DNA of 64,000 nucleotides from positions 350,877-414,876 of the forward strand of contig JAQUPZ010000005.1 in NCBI GenBank assembly GCA_028716365.1. The letters run 5' to 3'. Source of the DNA: Kiritimatiellia bacterium. Lineage in GTDB: Bacteria > Verrucomicrobiota > Kiritimatiellia > UBA8416 > YA12-FULL-48-11. Each line of letters starts with the position of its first letter. Position 1 is the stretch's first letter. A program made the position numbers and the translations under genes. The notes beneath the pieces are model-generated. The model was not told the origin of the DNA. It made no database searches and saw only the letters and a list, made by a program, of their open reading frames with translations. Of this stretch, positions 37,301 to 46,274 are shown one piece after another.

Positions 37301-37960
37301 AACAGCAGTCAGCAAACCATCGATATAAATCCGCATCTGCCTGCCGTCCCATGTCGCAGTGAGATGATGCCATACACCATCGGCAGTCATTTCAGTTGTA
37401 CGGATTCCAATTGAATGGCCAGGCTTTGGCCGACCGATTTCAAAACTGACATTCTGGGCAGGACAGGCAGTGGTCAATCGCCAGCCATCCCAGTAACCGG
37501 AACCCACCGACAAAAGAGTGCCGTTGGTGGATTCATTATTACCGCGCCACACACCGGCACCATTCTTCCGGAACCAGGCTTCAACCGTAAATGCCTTGTT
37601 AACTATATCAAACTGCTCTGCCGCAAGATGACCCTGATCCAACCGGACGGCTTTTTTCCCAGGCCAGCGGCCCTCGATAATCCGTAACTGCTCGGCCTGT
37701 ACATCCTTTTTCTGGTCTACCTTGAAAATCAACGGCGCTGTTTTACTGCCTGCCTGATTTGAAACAGATGCGTCCGGACTGCGGACATCATCGAACGTGT
37801 AGTAACGAACAAGCGACTTGTCTGCTATCATCGCATCCCGGTGTTTCTGCCACGCTTCGTACGAACCACCAGCAACCGATACAGGTATTTCAGCGTTCAG
37901 TGCCATTGTTCCTGCAAACAGAAACACCATCCCGCTCATTTTGATGGCTTGATTATTCAT
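34334..37960 (-). CDS. Exported LamG-TPR-beta-helix protein
   Basis: Protein of 1208 residues from the ATG at 37960 (a TTG four codons upstream is possible); signal peptide about 1-27. Region 1 (about 55-280) is a LamG-like concanavalin fold with FTVEAWFRKNG and HHLTATWDGRQMRIYIDG. Region 2 (about 290-530) carries TPR-like repeats ending ARLRLSQSLREQ, ARSLRQQKNYETARQYY and AAKAGYAKVMAMS. Region 3 (about 560-1190) is a right-handed parallel beta-helix starting VSQKGSDTNPGDRRQPFATL, with DGIVVEGG and NRATVEISIF type rungs, typical of polysaccharide lyases or glycosidases. The joining of a TPR block to a beta-helix enzyme outside the cell is unusual. It precedes the TIM-barrel and FAD genes, probably as one operon. 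Confidence 0.75.
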   Translation of the reverse strand: MNNQAIKMSGMVFLFAGTMALNAEIPVSVAGGSYEAWQKHRDAMIADKSLVRYYTFDDVRSPDASVSNQAGSKTAPLIFKVDQKKDVQAEQLRIIEGRWPGKKAVRLDQGHLAAEQFDIVNKAFTVEAWFRKNGAGVWRGNNESTNGTLLSVGSGYWDGWRLTTACPAQNVSFEIGRPKPGHSIGIRTTEMTADGVWHHLTATWDGRQMRIYIDGLLTAVGEYNGDYAPSARGAAFRIGYANSGVGSVILDVDEVAVYNRALLEEEVLHHAYFHAPLSRKLAERFQAANRSFDEKNYIMATEQFETIVKMRGVHPDLIAMARLRLSQSLREQRNLQSAVAELVKLLKMDGISDVHQKTALTALLQLIRRGAGGNVPAGIYHKVLSMSELTTKDKFDVQLNLARSLRQQKNYETARQYYSQLLESPDAASREKLNIRLELAHICWEGGNYENARAEYSKVMTTADVPAHYRSIAQLRIAASYVQQKNNAAAKAGYAKVMAMSDAPSHHKWEAQERIRELERIEAGLPPRDPATSRIKNNNLPKPAVELFVSQKGSDTNPGDRRQPFATLERARDEIRKLKKNGTLPTGGIAVYVRYGEYKVTRTFKLTAEDSGTEGAPIVYRAYGKEAPRFTGGIGISGFTRVTDPAVLSRLPEESRGKVWQVDLKAQGISDIPAFEPKGTYGARPRKPLMELFFNGRPMEVSRWPNDSFVNTGEVLGPTETDKRGRLHARAGQFIYDGDRPLRWKNETNIWLYGYWYHDWADSYEKVASIDTEQRIVSLAPPLHSCGFAKGRRYYTLNLLSEIDRPGEWYLDHNKGVLYLWPPSNPNRATVEISIFSSPFMEVDNVTNVVLRGLTWELGRGDGLSIKGGERCLLAGCTIRNFAGDGIVVEGGKRHGLFGCDIYAMGRGGTIIRGGDRKTLTPSGHFIENCHIYNVSRIDHTYTPAVLANGVGMHIAHNLMHDIGSSAMRVEGNDHLVEFNEVHNVVRESDDQGGVDVYGNPTYRGNVYRFNFFHDIGSGRSCGQAGIRLDDAISGTLIYGNVFWRCAESQFGGVQIHGGKDNWVDNNIFVDCKQAISFSAWGQKRWEQRLGEDWAVKALRDVDITQPPYSTRYPELATLRENADSNHIWRSLVVNCGQFTVRDRGVNDLADNYVTSDDPGFVNAVKGDFRLKISAEAFDRLALSPIPFDEIGLYKNDLRASWPVVRRK

Positions 37961-38182
37961 AGTGAATTCCAATCCAAAAAGACTTCCAGGAGTAACTTCC
38001 AGAATTAGTTATATCTTGGACAAGGACATCGGCAAACATCTTTTAATACTTGTTGCTAAGACTATCTCAATACTGATTGAAGGCATAATGACATAATCTT
38101 CTGCGACAGGCAAGGCGTGCATGCAGAACACTGACTAAACAGTTAAACCTGATTCCCGGGGTCGTTTAATTTTTGATATCGC

Positions 38183-39622
38183 TTAAAGCGTCCAGCCCTT
38201 GCGGTATTCCTGCTTAACGAACCGATTCAGTTCGGGGATGTTCGTACACTTCATATTGACACCATCCCATTCCACTTTTCGTCCGACGCCAGCGCGCATG
38301 GCAAGCTGGCCCACCAACAGGGCCTCCACATACGGCCCAGAGACATCGGAGAAGTTCGAACATGGCGGCTCGCCCCCTTCGGTTACGGCGCGTAAAAAAT
38401 CAGCCTGGATGCCACGGGTCCGCGTGTACTTCTTGGGTGGCACAGGAAACTCCTTATGTTTTTCCTCGGGAATAATCCGCGGTGCACCACAGTATTCACT
38501 CTCGCTTATCATGTAGCCCTTATCGCCAACGAATATTGTTCCTGCACGTACCTGGTCTCCTGAACGCCACAGGTCACGGCCGTATTTCGCTGATAACTCA
38601 TCTGCCAAAGCCGGGTGATTGAGTCCTTGTTTTGCGTCAACATTGAAACCCGCATGACTTTCCTTGGCGCCATCATAGAAATAGGCTTTTAGCGGCGGCA
38701 AACTCGGCCGCGGGAATTCAAAACAAACCGTGTTGAGAGTCCCGTAGTCGTCTTCTGTCATACCTTCCTGCGCCAGAGCCACGCAACTGGATGGATATTT
38801 CAACTGCAGGCCCCAGTGGACTGCATCAAACGTATGGACTCCAACAGCGGCTATAAGTCCCGCACCATAGTCCTTTGTATTATACCAGGCGGCCGGAGCC
38901 AGACCTTCACAATATTCACGATACTTGCCCGGCCCGATCCATTCGTCCCAGTGTACGCCAGGCGGTACCGGCCGAATCGGTCTTGGTTTGTTAAAGCGGC
39001 TGTAGTTCTGACACATCCATGTATGGGTTTCCGTTACCGTTCCGATTGCGCCAGCTTCGATATACTCGCGTATAGCGCGGAGCCCTTCCCCCGCATGTCC
39101 CTGGTTACCCATCTGGGTCATCACCTTGTACTTTCGCGCCGCTTCACCCAAAGCCCGGGCTTCAGAAATGTCATGCGTCAGCGGCTTTTCACAGTAAACG
39201 TGTTTACCCAGTTTCATGGCTATCATCACTGCAGAGGCGTGACTGTGGTCCGGGATAGCGACAAAAACCGCATCTATCTGCTTTTCCATCTCTTCAAACA
39301 TCTTACGGTAATCGTAGTATGTCTTGATCTGCGAAACTTTGTCCTTATATTCCGGTACTTTACCCACAAAATCCAGGCCGGCACGCAGGCGGTTCTCGTC
39401 TATGTCTGTCAAAGCTACCACCTGCATCGATGGCTCCAACGTCGTAAAGCTCAGATGAGCATGAGCCCTGCCCCATGCCCCGACAAAGGCCACGCCTAGT
39501 TTAGAGTTGGGCGAGCGACTGGACAGAATTGAAGGGGCATTGAAAAGTCGAAGACCGGCAGCCGCACCGGCAAAAGCAAAACCTCGCTTCAAGAACTGGC
39601 GACGCGTTGTTAAGGTTTTCAT
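38183..39622 (-). CDS. Tat-exported Gfo/Idh/MocA-family oxidoreductase
   Basis: Protein of 479 residues with a Tat signal (TTRRQFLKRG, 5-14) and strong GGAGGATA before the ATG. The Rossmann part has VAFVGAWGRAHAH (44-56) and the EKP signature CEKPLTHD (144-151, Lys146 probable catalytic residue). The C-terminal end, GQLAMRAGVGRKVEWDG then CTNIPELNRFVKQEYRKGW, is the reference for a decayed copy at 57342-57470. Family members oxidise sugars or sugar derivatives with NAD(P); a Tat signal is used because the cofactor-bound protein folds before export. It is separated by 221 bp from the GH29 gene. Confidence 0.88.
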   Translation of the reverse strand: MKTLTTRRQFLKRGFAFAGAAAGLRLFNAPSILSSRSPNSKLGVAFVGAWGRAHAHLSFTTLEPSMQVVALTDIDENRLRAGLDFVGKVPEYKDKVSQIKTYYDYRKMFEEMEKQIDAVFVAIPDHSHASAVMIAMKLGKHVYCEKPLTHDISEARALGEAARKYKVMTQMGNQGHAGEGLRAIREYIEAGAIGTVTETHTWMCQNYSRFNKPRPIRPVPPGVHWDEWIGPGKYREYCEGLAPAAWYNTKDYGAGLIAAVGVHTFDAVHWGLQLKYPSSCVALAQEGMTEDDYGTLNTVCFEFPRPSLPPLKAYFYDGAKESHAGFNVDAKQGLNHPALADELSAKYGRDLWRSGDQVRAGTIFVGDKGYMISESEYCGAPRIIPEEKHKEFPVPPKKYTRTRGIQADFLRAVTEGGEPPCSNFSDVSGPYVEALLVGQLAMRAGVGRKVEWDGVNMKCTNIPELNRFVKQEYRKGWTL

Positions 39623-39750
39623 TATGTATCCTCCTTGTGATTAACGAATGTAACTCTGAACTATTGTCGGATAATAATACCTTATTACGTAATGGCAATT
39701 CGTCCAATCAATTTCGGTGAAATATATTGAACAATATTGTCTTTATTCTC

Positions 39751-39796
39751 GGACGGCAACGGAGTGCCGTCCCTACCTTGCTCCATCTACGGTAGG
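39751..39796. repeat. REP-like paired hairpins between oxidoreductase and GH29
   Basis: GGACGGCA-acggag-TGCCGTCC (39751-39772) is a perfect 8-bp stem. CCTACC (39772-39777) pairs with GGTAGG (39791-39796). The following word GGTAGGGCG recurs at 58681-58689. There is no T-run on the minus strand, so a repeat of REP type is a better reading than an intrinsic terminator. Confidence 0.5.
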
Positions 39797-39843
39797 GCGA
39801 CCGCTCCGTCTGGCGCCATCTTCTTTCCCGAATCAACCTCAAT

Positions 39844-41631
39844 CTATTTTTTCGACTGATCAGTAACCGGACAAAACGTCAGCGCATGAAACTGCATCAG
39901 GGATGAACCGCCTGCAATTGATTTTGGTTTAATGGAAATGGTGCTGTTTTCTGTTTTGGGTACGGCAATCCTGCTTATCGTAATTTCTTTGAAGTTGTTG
40001 ACTCCACCAGTATCCTGAACCGAGCCGGTTATTTCTTTTTCACCAATTTTAAAGACAAATTCATTACCCACAGATTTACCTGTCGCACTGTATACAATCT
40101 TAACATCATAGGTAGCCGGCAAAGGCGTGCAGAAACTCCACTCAAGCCAGTCCTGCGAATTGGTCCATGACTGAATGTGATCGTTATTCCGTGTTTCAAG
40201 ACTCAGATTTTTTATCTTTGTACCCTTTCCATGAATTTCCGCAAGCCAACATCCCAGTCTGGTTGTTACACTTGACAGCGGATCAAGGGTCAGTGTTCGA
40301 TCTGCCTCGGGTTTACCGTCAACATCAAGTACCAAAACTGAATCGCGCACATCAGGCGCCTGTGCTGGAATCTGAACCAGCCAGTTGCGATCACCCACTC
40401 GCTCGGTCTTCAAATCGTTTGCCGGTTGTGAAAGCAGATGTGCAGAACGAACGTTATTCTTCAAACCGGGAACGAAAAGTCTGCAATTGGAAGGCCACTG
40501 CAGAATGTGCAAATAGACTTTGCCGGGCTTGACGGTACACCAGCCCCAAGGGCATTCCGGCAAAGGACCGGCTTGTGTTCCATAAATACTTTCACCATTT
40601 GCTTCCAGCCATTGGCCGACTTCACGAAGTATTTTCTGTGCCGGTTCGGGAATCAGCCCTTCCGCAGTCGGACCAACATTGAGCAAGAAATTCCCGCCCT
40701 TGCCGGCAATTTCGGCAAGCATTGCTATTACCTGGTCCGCCGATTTCCATTGGTGATCATTGCGGTCGAATCCCCAGTGACCGTTAAGCGTCATGCAGAC
40801 CTCGAAATCCCTCGCAGGTGCACGGCGCGGAATGTACTGTTCCGGAGTGCCATAATCTCCAAGTCCATTACCAACCCTGTCGTTGATAATGCAATCCGGC
40901 ACGACGGAACGAATTATGTTTACAAATTCCGCCGACTGGTCACGCGTAATGTCACTTGGCACATCAAACCATATCACACTGGGATGATACTGGTTGACCA
41001 GTTCCTTCACCTGCGGCATGGACTTGCCACGCAGGTAACGTTCCACCTGCTTTTTTGAGCGGTCAGGAAAATCCCACCGATTGTCGTGGCCGAGGGCATC
41101 GGGCTCATGCCAGTCCCAGCAATGCGAGTAGTAGAAACCCAACCGCAAACCATCCTTCGGCAGCGCGGCGGCAAGTTCTGCCATCGGATCCTTGGCGAAT
41201 GGCGTGGCGTCCACGATGTTATAACGACTGGCCGCGGATTTAAACATGGCAAAACCGTCACAATGTTTTGCGGTAATGACCAAATACTTCATGCCGGATT
41301 GCCTGATGATCTTTGCCCACTCGGCAGCGTTGAGCTTTACCGGGTTGAACACTTTGGCTATAGGTTCATACTCAGACACCGGAATCTGTGCCCGTTCCAT
41401 TATCCATTCACCCCAAAGATCCTTCTGTTTCTCCACCCCCTTCCACTCTCCTGCGGGAACGGCATAAATACCCCAGTGCATGAACATGCCGAAACGCGCC
41501 TCACGCCACCATTGCAAACGTTGTTCCCGCGCCGGATCCGGATTATCCTTTTCGGCGGTAATGCCTGCGCTGGTAAATGAAAGAATCAGAACAGTAGTAA
41601 TAGCAAAAAGTGTGTTAACGGTTGGTTTCAT
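39844..41631 (-). CDS. Secreted GH29 alpha-L-fucosidase
   Basis: Protein of 595 residues with a signal peptide (about 1-26). GH29 signatures: RFGMFMHWGIYAVPAG (46-61), KYLVITAKHCDGFAMF (115-130) and SVIWFDVPSD (218-227), in which Asp223 is the probable nucleophile. It should release alpha-L-fucose from glycans by a retaining mechanism. The C-terminal ~200 residues form beta-sandwich modules, the last perhaps a carbohydrate-binding domain (QSWTNSQDWLEWSF, TYDVKIVYSA). The ATG has AAAGG seven bases away. It is the clearest sugar-specific enzyme in the window and fits the sulfatase and FucI-like genes. Confidence 0.9.
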   Translation of the reverse strand: MKPTVNTLFAITTVLILSFTSAGITAEKDNPDPAREQRLQWWREARFGMFMHWGIYAVPAGEWKGVEKQKDLWGEWIMERAQIPVSEYEPIAKVFNPVKLNAAEWAKIIRQSGMKYLVITAKHCDGFAMFKSAASRYNIVDATPFAKDPMAELAAALPKDGLRLGFYYSHCWDWHEPDALGHDNRWDFPDRSKKQVERYLRGKSMPQVKELVNQYHPSVIWFDVPSDITRDQSAEFVNIIRSVVPDCIINDRVGNGLGDYGTPEQYIPRRAPARDFEVCMTLNGHWGFDRNDHQWKSADQVIAMLAEIAGKGGNFLLNVGPTAEGLIPEPAQKILREVGQWLEANGESIYGTQAGPLPECPWGWCTVKPGKVYLHILQWPSNCRLFVPGLKNNVRSAHLLSQPANDLKTERVGDRNWLVQIPAQAPDVRDSVLVLDVDGKPEADRTLTLDPLSSVTTRLGCWLAEIHGKGTKIKNLSLETRNNDHIQSWTNSQDWLEWSFCTPLPATYDVKIVYSATGKSVGNEFVFKIGEKEITGSVQDTGGVNNFKEITISRIAVPKTENSTISIKPKSIAGGSSLMQFHALTFCPVTDQSKK

Positions 41632-41871
41632 ATTGTGCCTTTCGTTGGTCAGTTTGATTTCATGACATTCTATCTTACTGGTTTCCAGCGTCTATGTCGT
41701 AAAATGCATAACTTATGTCCAAATCGGTACTTCGCATCAATCGATTTCGGGGTGTAAAATGTCGATTTCCATGACCTTTATTTTGTTGCCGCGCGACACA
41801 CTACAAGAGCAATCTTATTAGACAGACAAAAACAATCTTTGGAACAAGAGATATTCACAGGGAAAACAATT

Positions 41872-44031
41872 ATGAAAACTAATAAAAAACATTCCGCTGT
41901 TGTGATCTGCTGTCTGGCTATGTTGTTTACGATCTTGCCATGGGGATGTGCTCAGATAAGAACCACAGGCGCTCTATTCCTGGAAAACGAACGACTCGCA
42001 TTACGCTTCGACCGAAACACCGGAACACTGACGGCCATCCAAAACAAACTCACTGGCGAGAATTACAGTGTCAGCGGCGATGAGTTCGCTGTCGAGGTCG
42101 TGGACTTTCGTCATGACTTCGCGGAAGCAAAGGTCGTTTCACTTAAACATCGGAGTAGAACTTTGGAGGCGTGTTACCGAAGCGGGGACATGACGATCGA
42201 GGTGACGTATACGCTTGAGCGAAATCATCACTTCGCGGAAAAACAAATCACGATAATCTCAAGCCGTGACTATGGTTTGCGAAAGGTCGTATTGAGCCGA
42301 CCTGTATTTTCAGCCGATAAGTTGGTGATGACCTGTTATCGCTATCCGCAATTCGGCAGGGCGCCGGGAAAGGAACCTATCAGTACTTTCTTTGGCCGCA
42401 CGCCTAAAGGCGGATTTTTCACGGGAATCGAAATGCCTTTCGACGTGTCGTCGTTGAGCGAGCGACAGGTGGTGCTAGCGTATGCACCAAGTCTTAAAGT
42501 GAAAGCGGGTGAGCGATTCGTATGCGAACCGGTTTATTTCGGAGTTTATCAGCGACACACCGCAGATGATCAATCCGCCTCGTCGCTGATTGAGTTTATG
42601 GGAAAAGCCCGGCGGGAATTCCAGCCAAAATCAGCAGGAACGAAAAGCGAAGAGGTACCGTTGCAATCCGAATCCGACGCCATGGTGGCCATGACCTCGG
42701 CGATCCTTGGTCCACCACGATTCGGACTGGTACCCATGGCCTGCGGTTGGCACAGCGAAATGCAGCACGGCACGTATACATCAGACAAGATGGTCGATGA
42801 GGAGATGAAGTCGCTGGATTTCCTTACCGAGTGTGGCATCGACTGGGTGAGTGATTCACATCCCTGGGGCGGTGAGACGACGAAGATGAATGTACTTGGC
42901 GCCGATGATAAATATATCCCCGGTGAACTGGTCACCAAATTCCTCGAACATGCACGAAAGAAGGATATCAAGGTCGTAATGTGGTCTTCGATGAACAATA
43001 CACATCATTGGGGAGGTGGTCAGCCATTTCGCGCCGACAAGCCGGAATGGCTCATGACTCCCAAGACACTCGATGGCAAGCCGGACATAATCAAGCGTGC
43101 CAAGGCCAATTGTTTTGCAAACACGCCGTTCTTCAACTGGCTTTCTCGAATCAACAACGACGGACTGGCAACCGGCTACTACAAAGCGTGGTGTATGGAT
43201 GGAAGTTTTTTCGGCGACGGCGGCTGGTATACAACGGTCATCCCCGTGGATTGTGCATCCGACATGCACGATCACCTGTCGGGTGATTCCAACTACGCCT
43301 GTCAAAAGGCGCTCGAGCAACTTTTCGCCACTGTACGGCAGCAATGTCCGGACATCTACACATTTACGTGCCGGCCTCTCCAGGATCTGGGTACTTGGTC
43401 TTTGAAAAATGTGAACGTGTGCTTCACGCAACTTGAATCCGGTACAGGAAAGGACAATCTTGCGGCGGGCGATTTGATTCGGACATGGTCTCGTGCCCGT
43501 GTCCGGCTTGATTTTTTTCCACATTATCTTGATCAGCCGCTTCTGTTTCCCAGTCGATATATCAACGATAAAAGGCCTTTTAACTGGCCCAGCGAGAAGT
43601 TCGACTATATCATGCTCAGCGCGTTGTCGTCCTCGCCTAACCAACTCTACTATATGCCCACCAAGACTGGTATTCCCGCCAAGGATAAGGTCGAGATCCG
43701 CAAGTGGCTGGATTGGGGACACAAGAATGTCGAGTACCTTAAGGTTCGCAAGGATTTACCCGATTGGCCTGCGGTAGGCAAGGTCGACGGCTCGGCCCAC
43801 ATCGTTGGTAATCAAGGATTGATCTTCTTATTCAACTCAGGCAAGACACCATTGGAAGCCCAGTTCGCTTTGACTGAGGAAAGCATTGGACTGATGACAA
43901 AAGGATCGTTCTTGGTAACCCAAGAGTATCCCGTGTTAAGTCAAGAGATCAAAGCCGCGTACGGCAACGTAGTCCGCTGGCAAGTTCCGGGTGAAACCAC
44001 CGTGATCTTGAGACTGAAGCACAGCAATTGA
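41872..44031 (+). CDS. Secreted GH36-like alpha-galactosidase-type protein
   Basis: Protein of 719 residues from the ATG at 41872, with AGGGA upstream; the in-frame extension is rejected. A hydrophobic N-terminus (about 8-25) ends LPWGCAQ, so it may be a lipoprotein although the lipobox is imperfect. The N-terminal part is a beta-sandwich. The central barrel reads GWHSEMQHGTYTSD, FLTECGIDWVSDSHPWGG, KVVMWSSMNN and YKAWCMDGSFFGDGG. The aspartate in CMDGSF is in the position of a GH36/GH27-type nucleophile. I infer an alpha-galactosidase-like or related retaining enzyme, but subfamily and substrate are uncertain. Convergent with the next gene. Confidence 0.65.
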   Translation: MKTNKKHSAVVICCLAMLFTILPWGCAQIRTTGALFLENERLALRFDRNTGTLTAIQNKLTGENYSVSGDEFAVEVVDFRHDFAEAKVVSLKHRSRTLEACYRSGDMTIEVTYTLERNHHFAEKQITIISSRDYGLRKVVLSRPVFSADKLVMTCYRYPQFGRAPGKEPISTFFGRTPKGGFFTGIEMPFDVSSLSERQVVLAYAPSLKVKAGERFVCEPVYFGVYQRHTADDQSASSLIEFMGKARREFQPKSAGTKSEEVPLQSESDAMVAMTSAILGPPRFGLVPMACGWHSEMQHGTYTSDKMVDEEMKSLDFLTECGIDWVSDSHPWGGETTKMNVLGADDKYIPGELVTKFLEHARKKDIKVVMWSSMNNTHHWGGGQPFRADKPEWLMTPKTLDGKPDIIKRAKANCFANTPFFNWLSRINNDGLATGYYKAWCMDGSFFGDGGWYTTVIPVDCASDMHDHLSGDSNYACQKALEQLFATVRQQCPDIYTFTCRPLQDLGTWSLKNVNVCFTQLESGTGKDNLAAGDLIRTWSRARVRLDFFPHYLDQPLLFPSRYINDKRPFNWPSEKFDYIMLSALSSSPNQLYYMPTKTGIPAKDKVEIRKWLDWGHKNVEYLKVRKDLPDWPAVGKVDGSAHIVGNQGLIFLFNSGKTPLEAQFALTEESIGLMTKGSFLVTQEYPVLSQEIKAAYGNVVRWQVPGETTVILRLKHSN

Positions 44032-44042
44032 CATAATTTGAT

Positions 44043-46220
44043 TCATTTCGTTGTAGTGACCGGTACTTTAATTAACTCGTCCGGCAGCATTTCCCGACGC
44101 AGACGATCAAAATGTTTTCGAAAATCAACTTTCTGGGTCAATTCCCAGAGTGATATCTTCTGCTGGCGCAATGCAAATGTCCCGGCGATCCAGGGTTGCG
44201 TCCAACCGGTTTCAGTACACCACGGTCCCCACTCCCAGTCGGCATTACTGGCCCAGTATTCCCAACTGCGATAATTGAACGCCCGATACCATGCGCCATC
44301 CAGTTCCGGATGTTTTTCGGAACGAATCTGAATTCGACACAGAAATTCGGCAAGCTTGTCCTCGGCCTTCAGATAGAGTGGATCACCGGTAACTGCGGCA
44401 GCTTCATGCAGTCCGATCAACGCAAAATTGCACGAATAAAGCATATCACTCACCGGATCGCCATCGGTCTGAATGATACTGGTCTCCCGCGTCGCATATT
44501 CAGCGTTGGAATGAATACCGGGCCCGCCATCGCCAATCACCTCGCGTATTGCGCCTGAGGCGTCCTGGAGGGCCAATAAGTCCCCAGCGACTTTTTTCAG
44601 CCACATCCGATGTTCGGGCGTATCATCAACCCTTATCAGCCATGCCAGCGCCAGCAACAGACGCGAACGTTCCATCGTACCGCTGCGCAGGCACCACTGC
44701 CACTTTGCCGGATATGCCTCCATCATCATTTTCATTCCCTTTTGGGTCCGCTCAAGCAGAGGCGCGAATCGTGTCTGCTGGTAAACCCACAGGTAACAAC
44801 ACCATATCCACGCCTGGAAATGAGGCGAATAATGTTCTGGCCGACCGTTCCAGGCAGCCTGCCAGCCATTTTTTTGGAGCCATTCTTCATTCACACAGTC
44901 TATACGGAACCCGTTACTGCCGGTTGTCCGGAAATTTGCCAGTATGCAACGAAGCATTGCCTCGTCCCAGCGGGAGTCCTTCATTAAAGCCGCCGCAGCT
45001 CCCAACGCCAGCAATGCACGTGCGTTATCGTCACCGTAATAAGCACCCGGCTTATCGAGCGCCCAGCCAAACAGACCATATGAAGGACTCTTTGGGTCTC
45101 CACGCGGTCCCCCGCTCAGGCCTGACTTTGATAAGATATATTCCAGCAGGTTCGATGCAATCTTTGCGTGTTCGGAGCGTTTATTAACGACGGCATCAAA
45201 TGCCAGCATCATCGCCATCTCCATTGTGCAATCGTCACGAACGGCATAACGCATCGGCTGGGTACCATCGACACGAATTGTGGAACTGAAACCCTCGAGT
45301 ATTCCGAATGATCCATCGCCACGCGGCCAGTCGGCCGCCGGCATATCACGGACCGTGTTATAATGTAACGACCGGTCCAGAACTTCTTTTGACCAGTCAG
45401 GATGACGAAGAACACGGCTATGAAAAATCCAGTCTGTAGAACGCCTTAACGCCTGTTGTTCGATTGTAGCCGGCAGTGATTCATCGCGACCATAACTGGG
45501 ATAAACGGTCGGTATCCAACGTAACTCTATTGTCGACATTCCCGGCTGGAGTCTAGCGAGTATCGTCTGCCAGATTGTACGCCAGGCTTCTGTCGGCATG
45601 TATCGCCCGGTGACGAAGTGACTCAACTTGGTCGTTGCGACCAGCAAATTACCGCGGGGATGATCAAACAGGATTGGAACTGAAGGTGTGTCTTTTAATC
45701 CGAAAACCGCGGTATCGACTCCTGCCACTTTGGCCAGCACAATATGAGCATCTACAACCTGCACCGGTACATACCAGCAGCCGTTAATTGTAACAATCCG
45801 CATCGGCTGTAAACGTTCAGCGAAAATTCGGGAAGTTACCACCCCTCGCTCCTTTTTGAATTCGACAGGCGGCTCTATTGCAAGATCCGGCAATTTTTCG
45901 GGATATTCGATATAAAGATGTAACTGTTTCCTTTTCGCTTCTTCCAGAACAGATGCTTCAATTTTAGTCATACTGGCTGGATAACCATCAGCCAAGATCA
46001 CTACACCTGCCCCTTTCTCCGCAGCCGCAACAGCCTGGGCGGGACTATCGTAACGTGGCAATGGTCCAACGTTTTTTGTTACTACCTGATACAAATCGTT
46101 TTTAACATCGCATGAAAAAAACAGATTCGGAGTCTGTTGAGACTGCGCCGCAATCACATAAGTCACCACAAAAATATTTGCCACTATCAGCACTTGAACT
46201 ATTTTTCGATATGAGTTCAT
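44043..46220 (-). CDS. Exported alpha/alpha-toroid (six-hairpin-like) protein
   Basis: Protein of 725 residues from the ATG at 46220, with GGAG seven bases away. A membrane or signal segment sits at about 7-25. The N-terminal third is a mixed alpha/beta region. The C-terminal ~450 residues show paired helices with aromatic residues (YGDDNARALLALGAAAAL, HFQAWIWCCYLWVYQQT, ERSRLLLALAWLIRVDD, YWASNADWEWGPWCTETGW) typical of six-hairpin glycosidases or glycan lyases. I do not recognise a family. It is last in the nitrilase-M19-toroid operon (54-bp gap). Confidence 0.65.
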   Translation of the reverse strand: MNSYRKIVQVLIVANIFVVTYVIAAQSQQTPNLFFSCDVKNDLYQVVTKNVGPLPRYDSPAQAVAAAEKGAGVVILADGYPASMTKIEASVLEEAKRKQLHLYIEYPEKLPDLAIEPPVEFKKERGVVTSRIFAERLQPMRIVTINGCWYVPVQVVDAHIVLAKVAGVDTAVFGLKDTPSVPILFDHPRGNLLVATTKLSHFVTGRYMPTEAWRTIWQTILARLQPGMSTIELRWIPTVYPSYGRDESLPATIEQQALRRSTDWIFHSRVLRHPDWSKEVLDRSLHYNTVRDMPAADWPRGDGSFGILEGFSSTIRVDGTQPMRYAVRDDCTMEMAMMLAFDAVVNKRSEHAKIASNLLEYILSKSGLSGGPRGDPKSPSYGLFGWALDKPGAYYGDDNARALLALGAAAALMKDSRWDEAMLRCILANFRTTGSNGFRIDCVNEEWLQKNGWQAAWNGRPEHYSPHFQAWIWCCYLWVYQQTRFAPLLERTQKGMKMMMEAYPAKWQWCLRSGTMERSRLLLALAWLIRVDDTPEHRMWLKKVAGDLLALQDASGAIREVIGDGGPGIHSNAEYATRETSIIQTDGDPVSDMLYSCNFALIGLHEAAAVTGDPLYLKAEDKLAEFLCRIQIRSEKHPELDGAWYRAFNYRSWEYWASNADWEWGPWCTETGWTQPWIAGTFALRQQKISLWELTQKVDFRKHFDRLRREMLPDELIKVPVTTTK

Positions 46221-46274
46221 GTTTTTACTCCGTCTGGTAGATTTCGGAATCAGCTCTATGCCTGACATTCAGCA

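Noticed and set aside
42856..43722. 288-codon minus-strand ORF opposite the GH36-like gene
   Set aside because: Shadow of a well-supported plus-strand gene with signal and active-site words.
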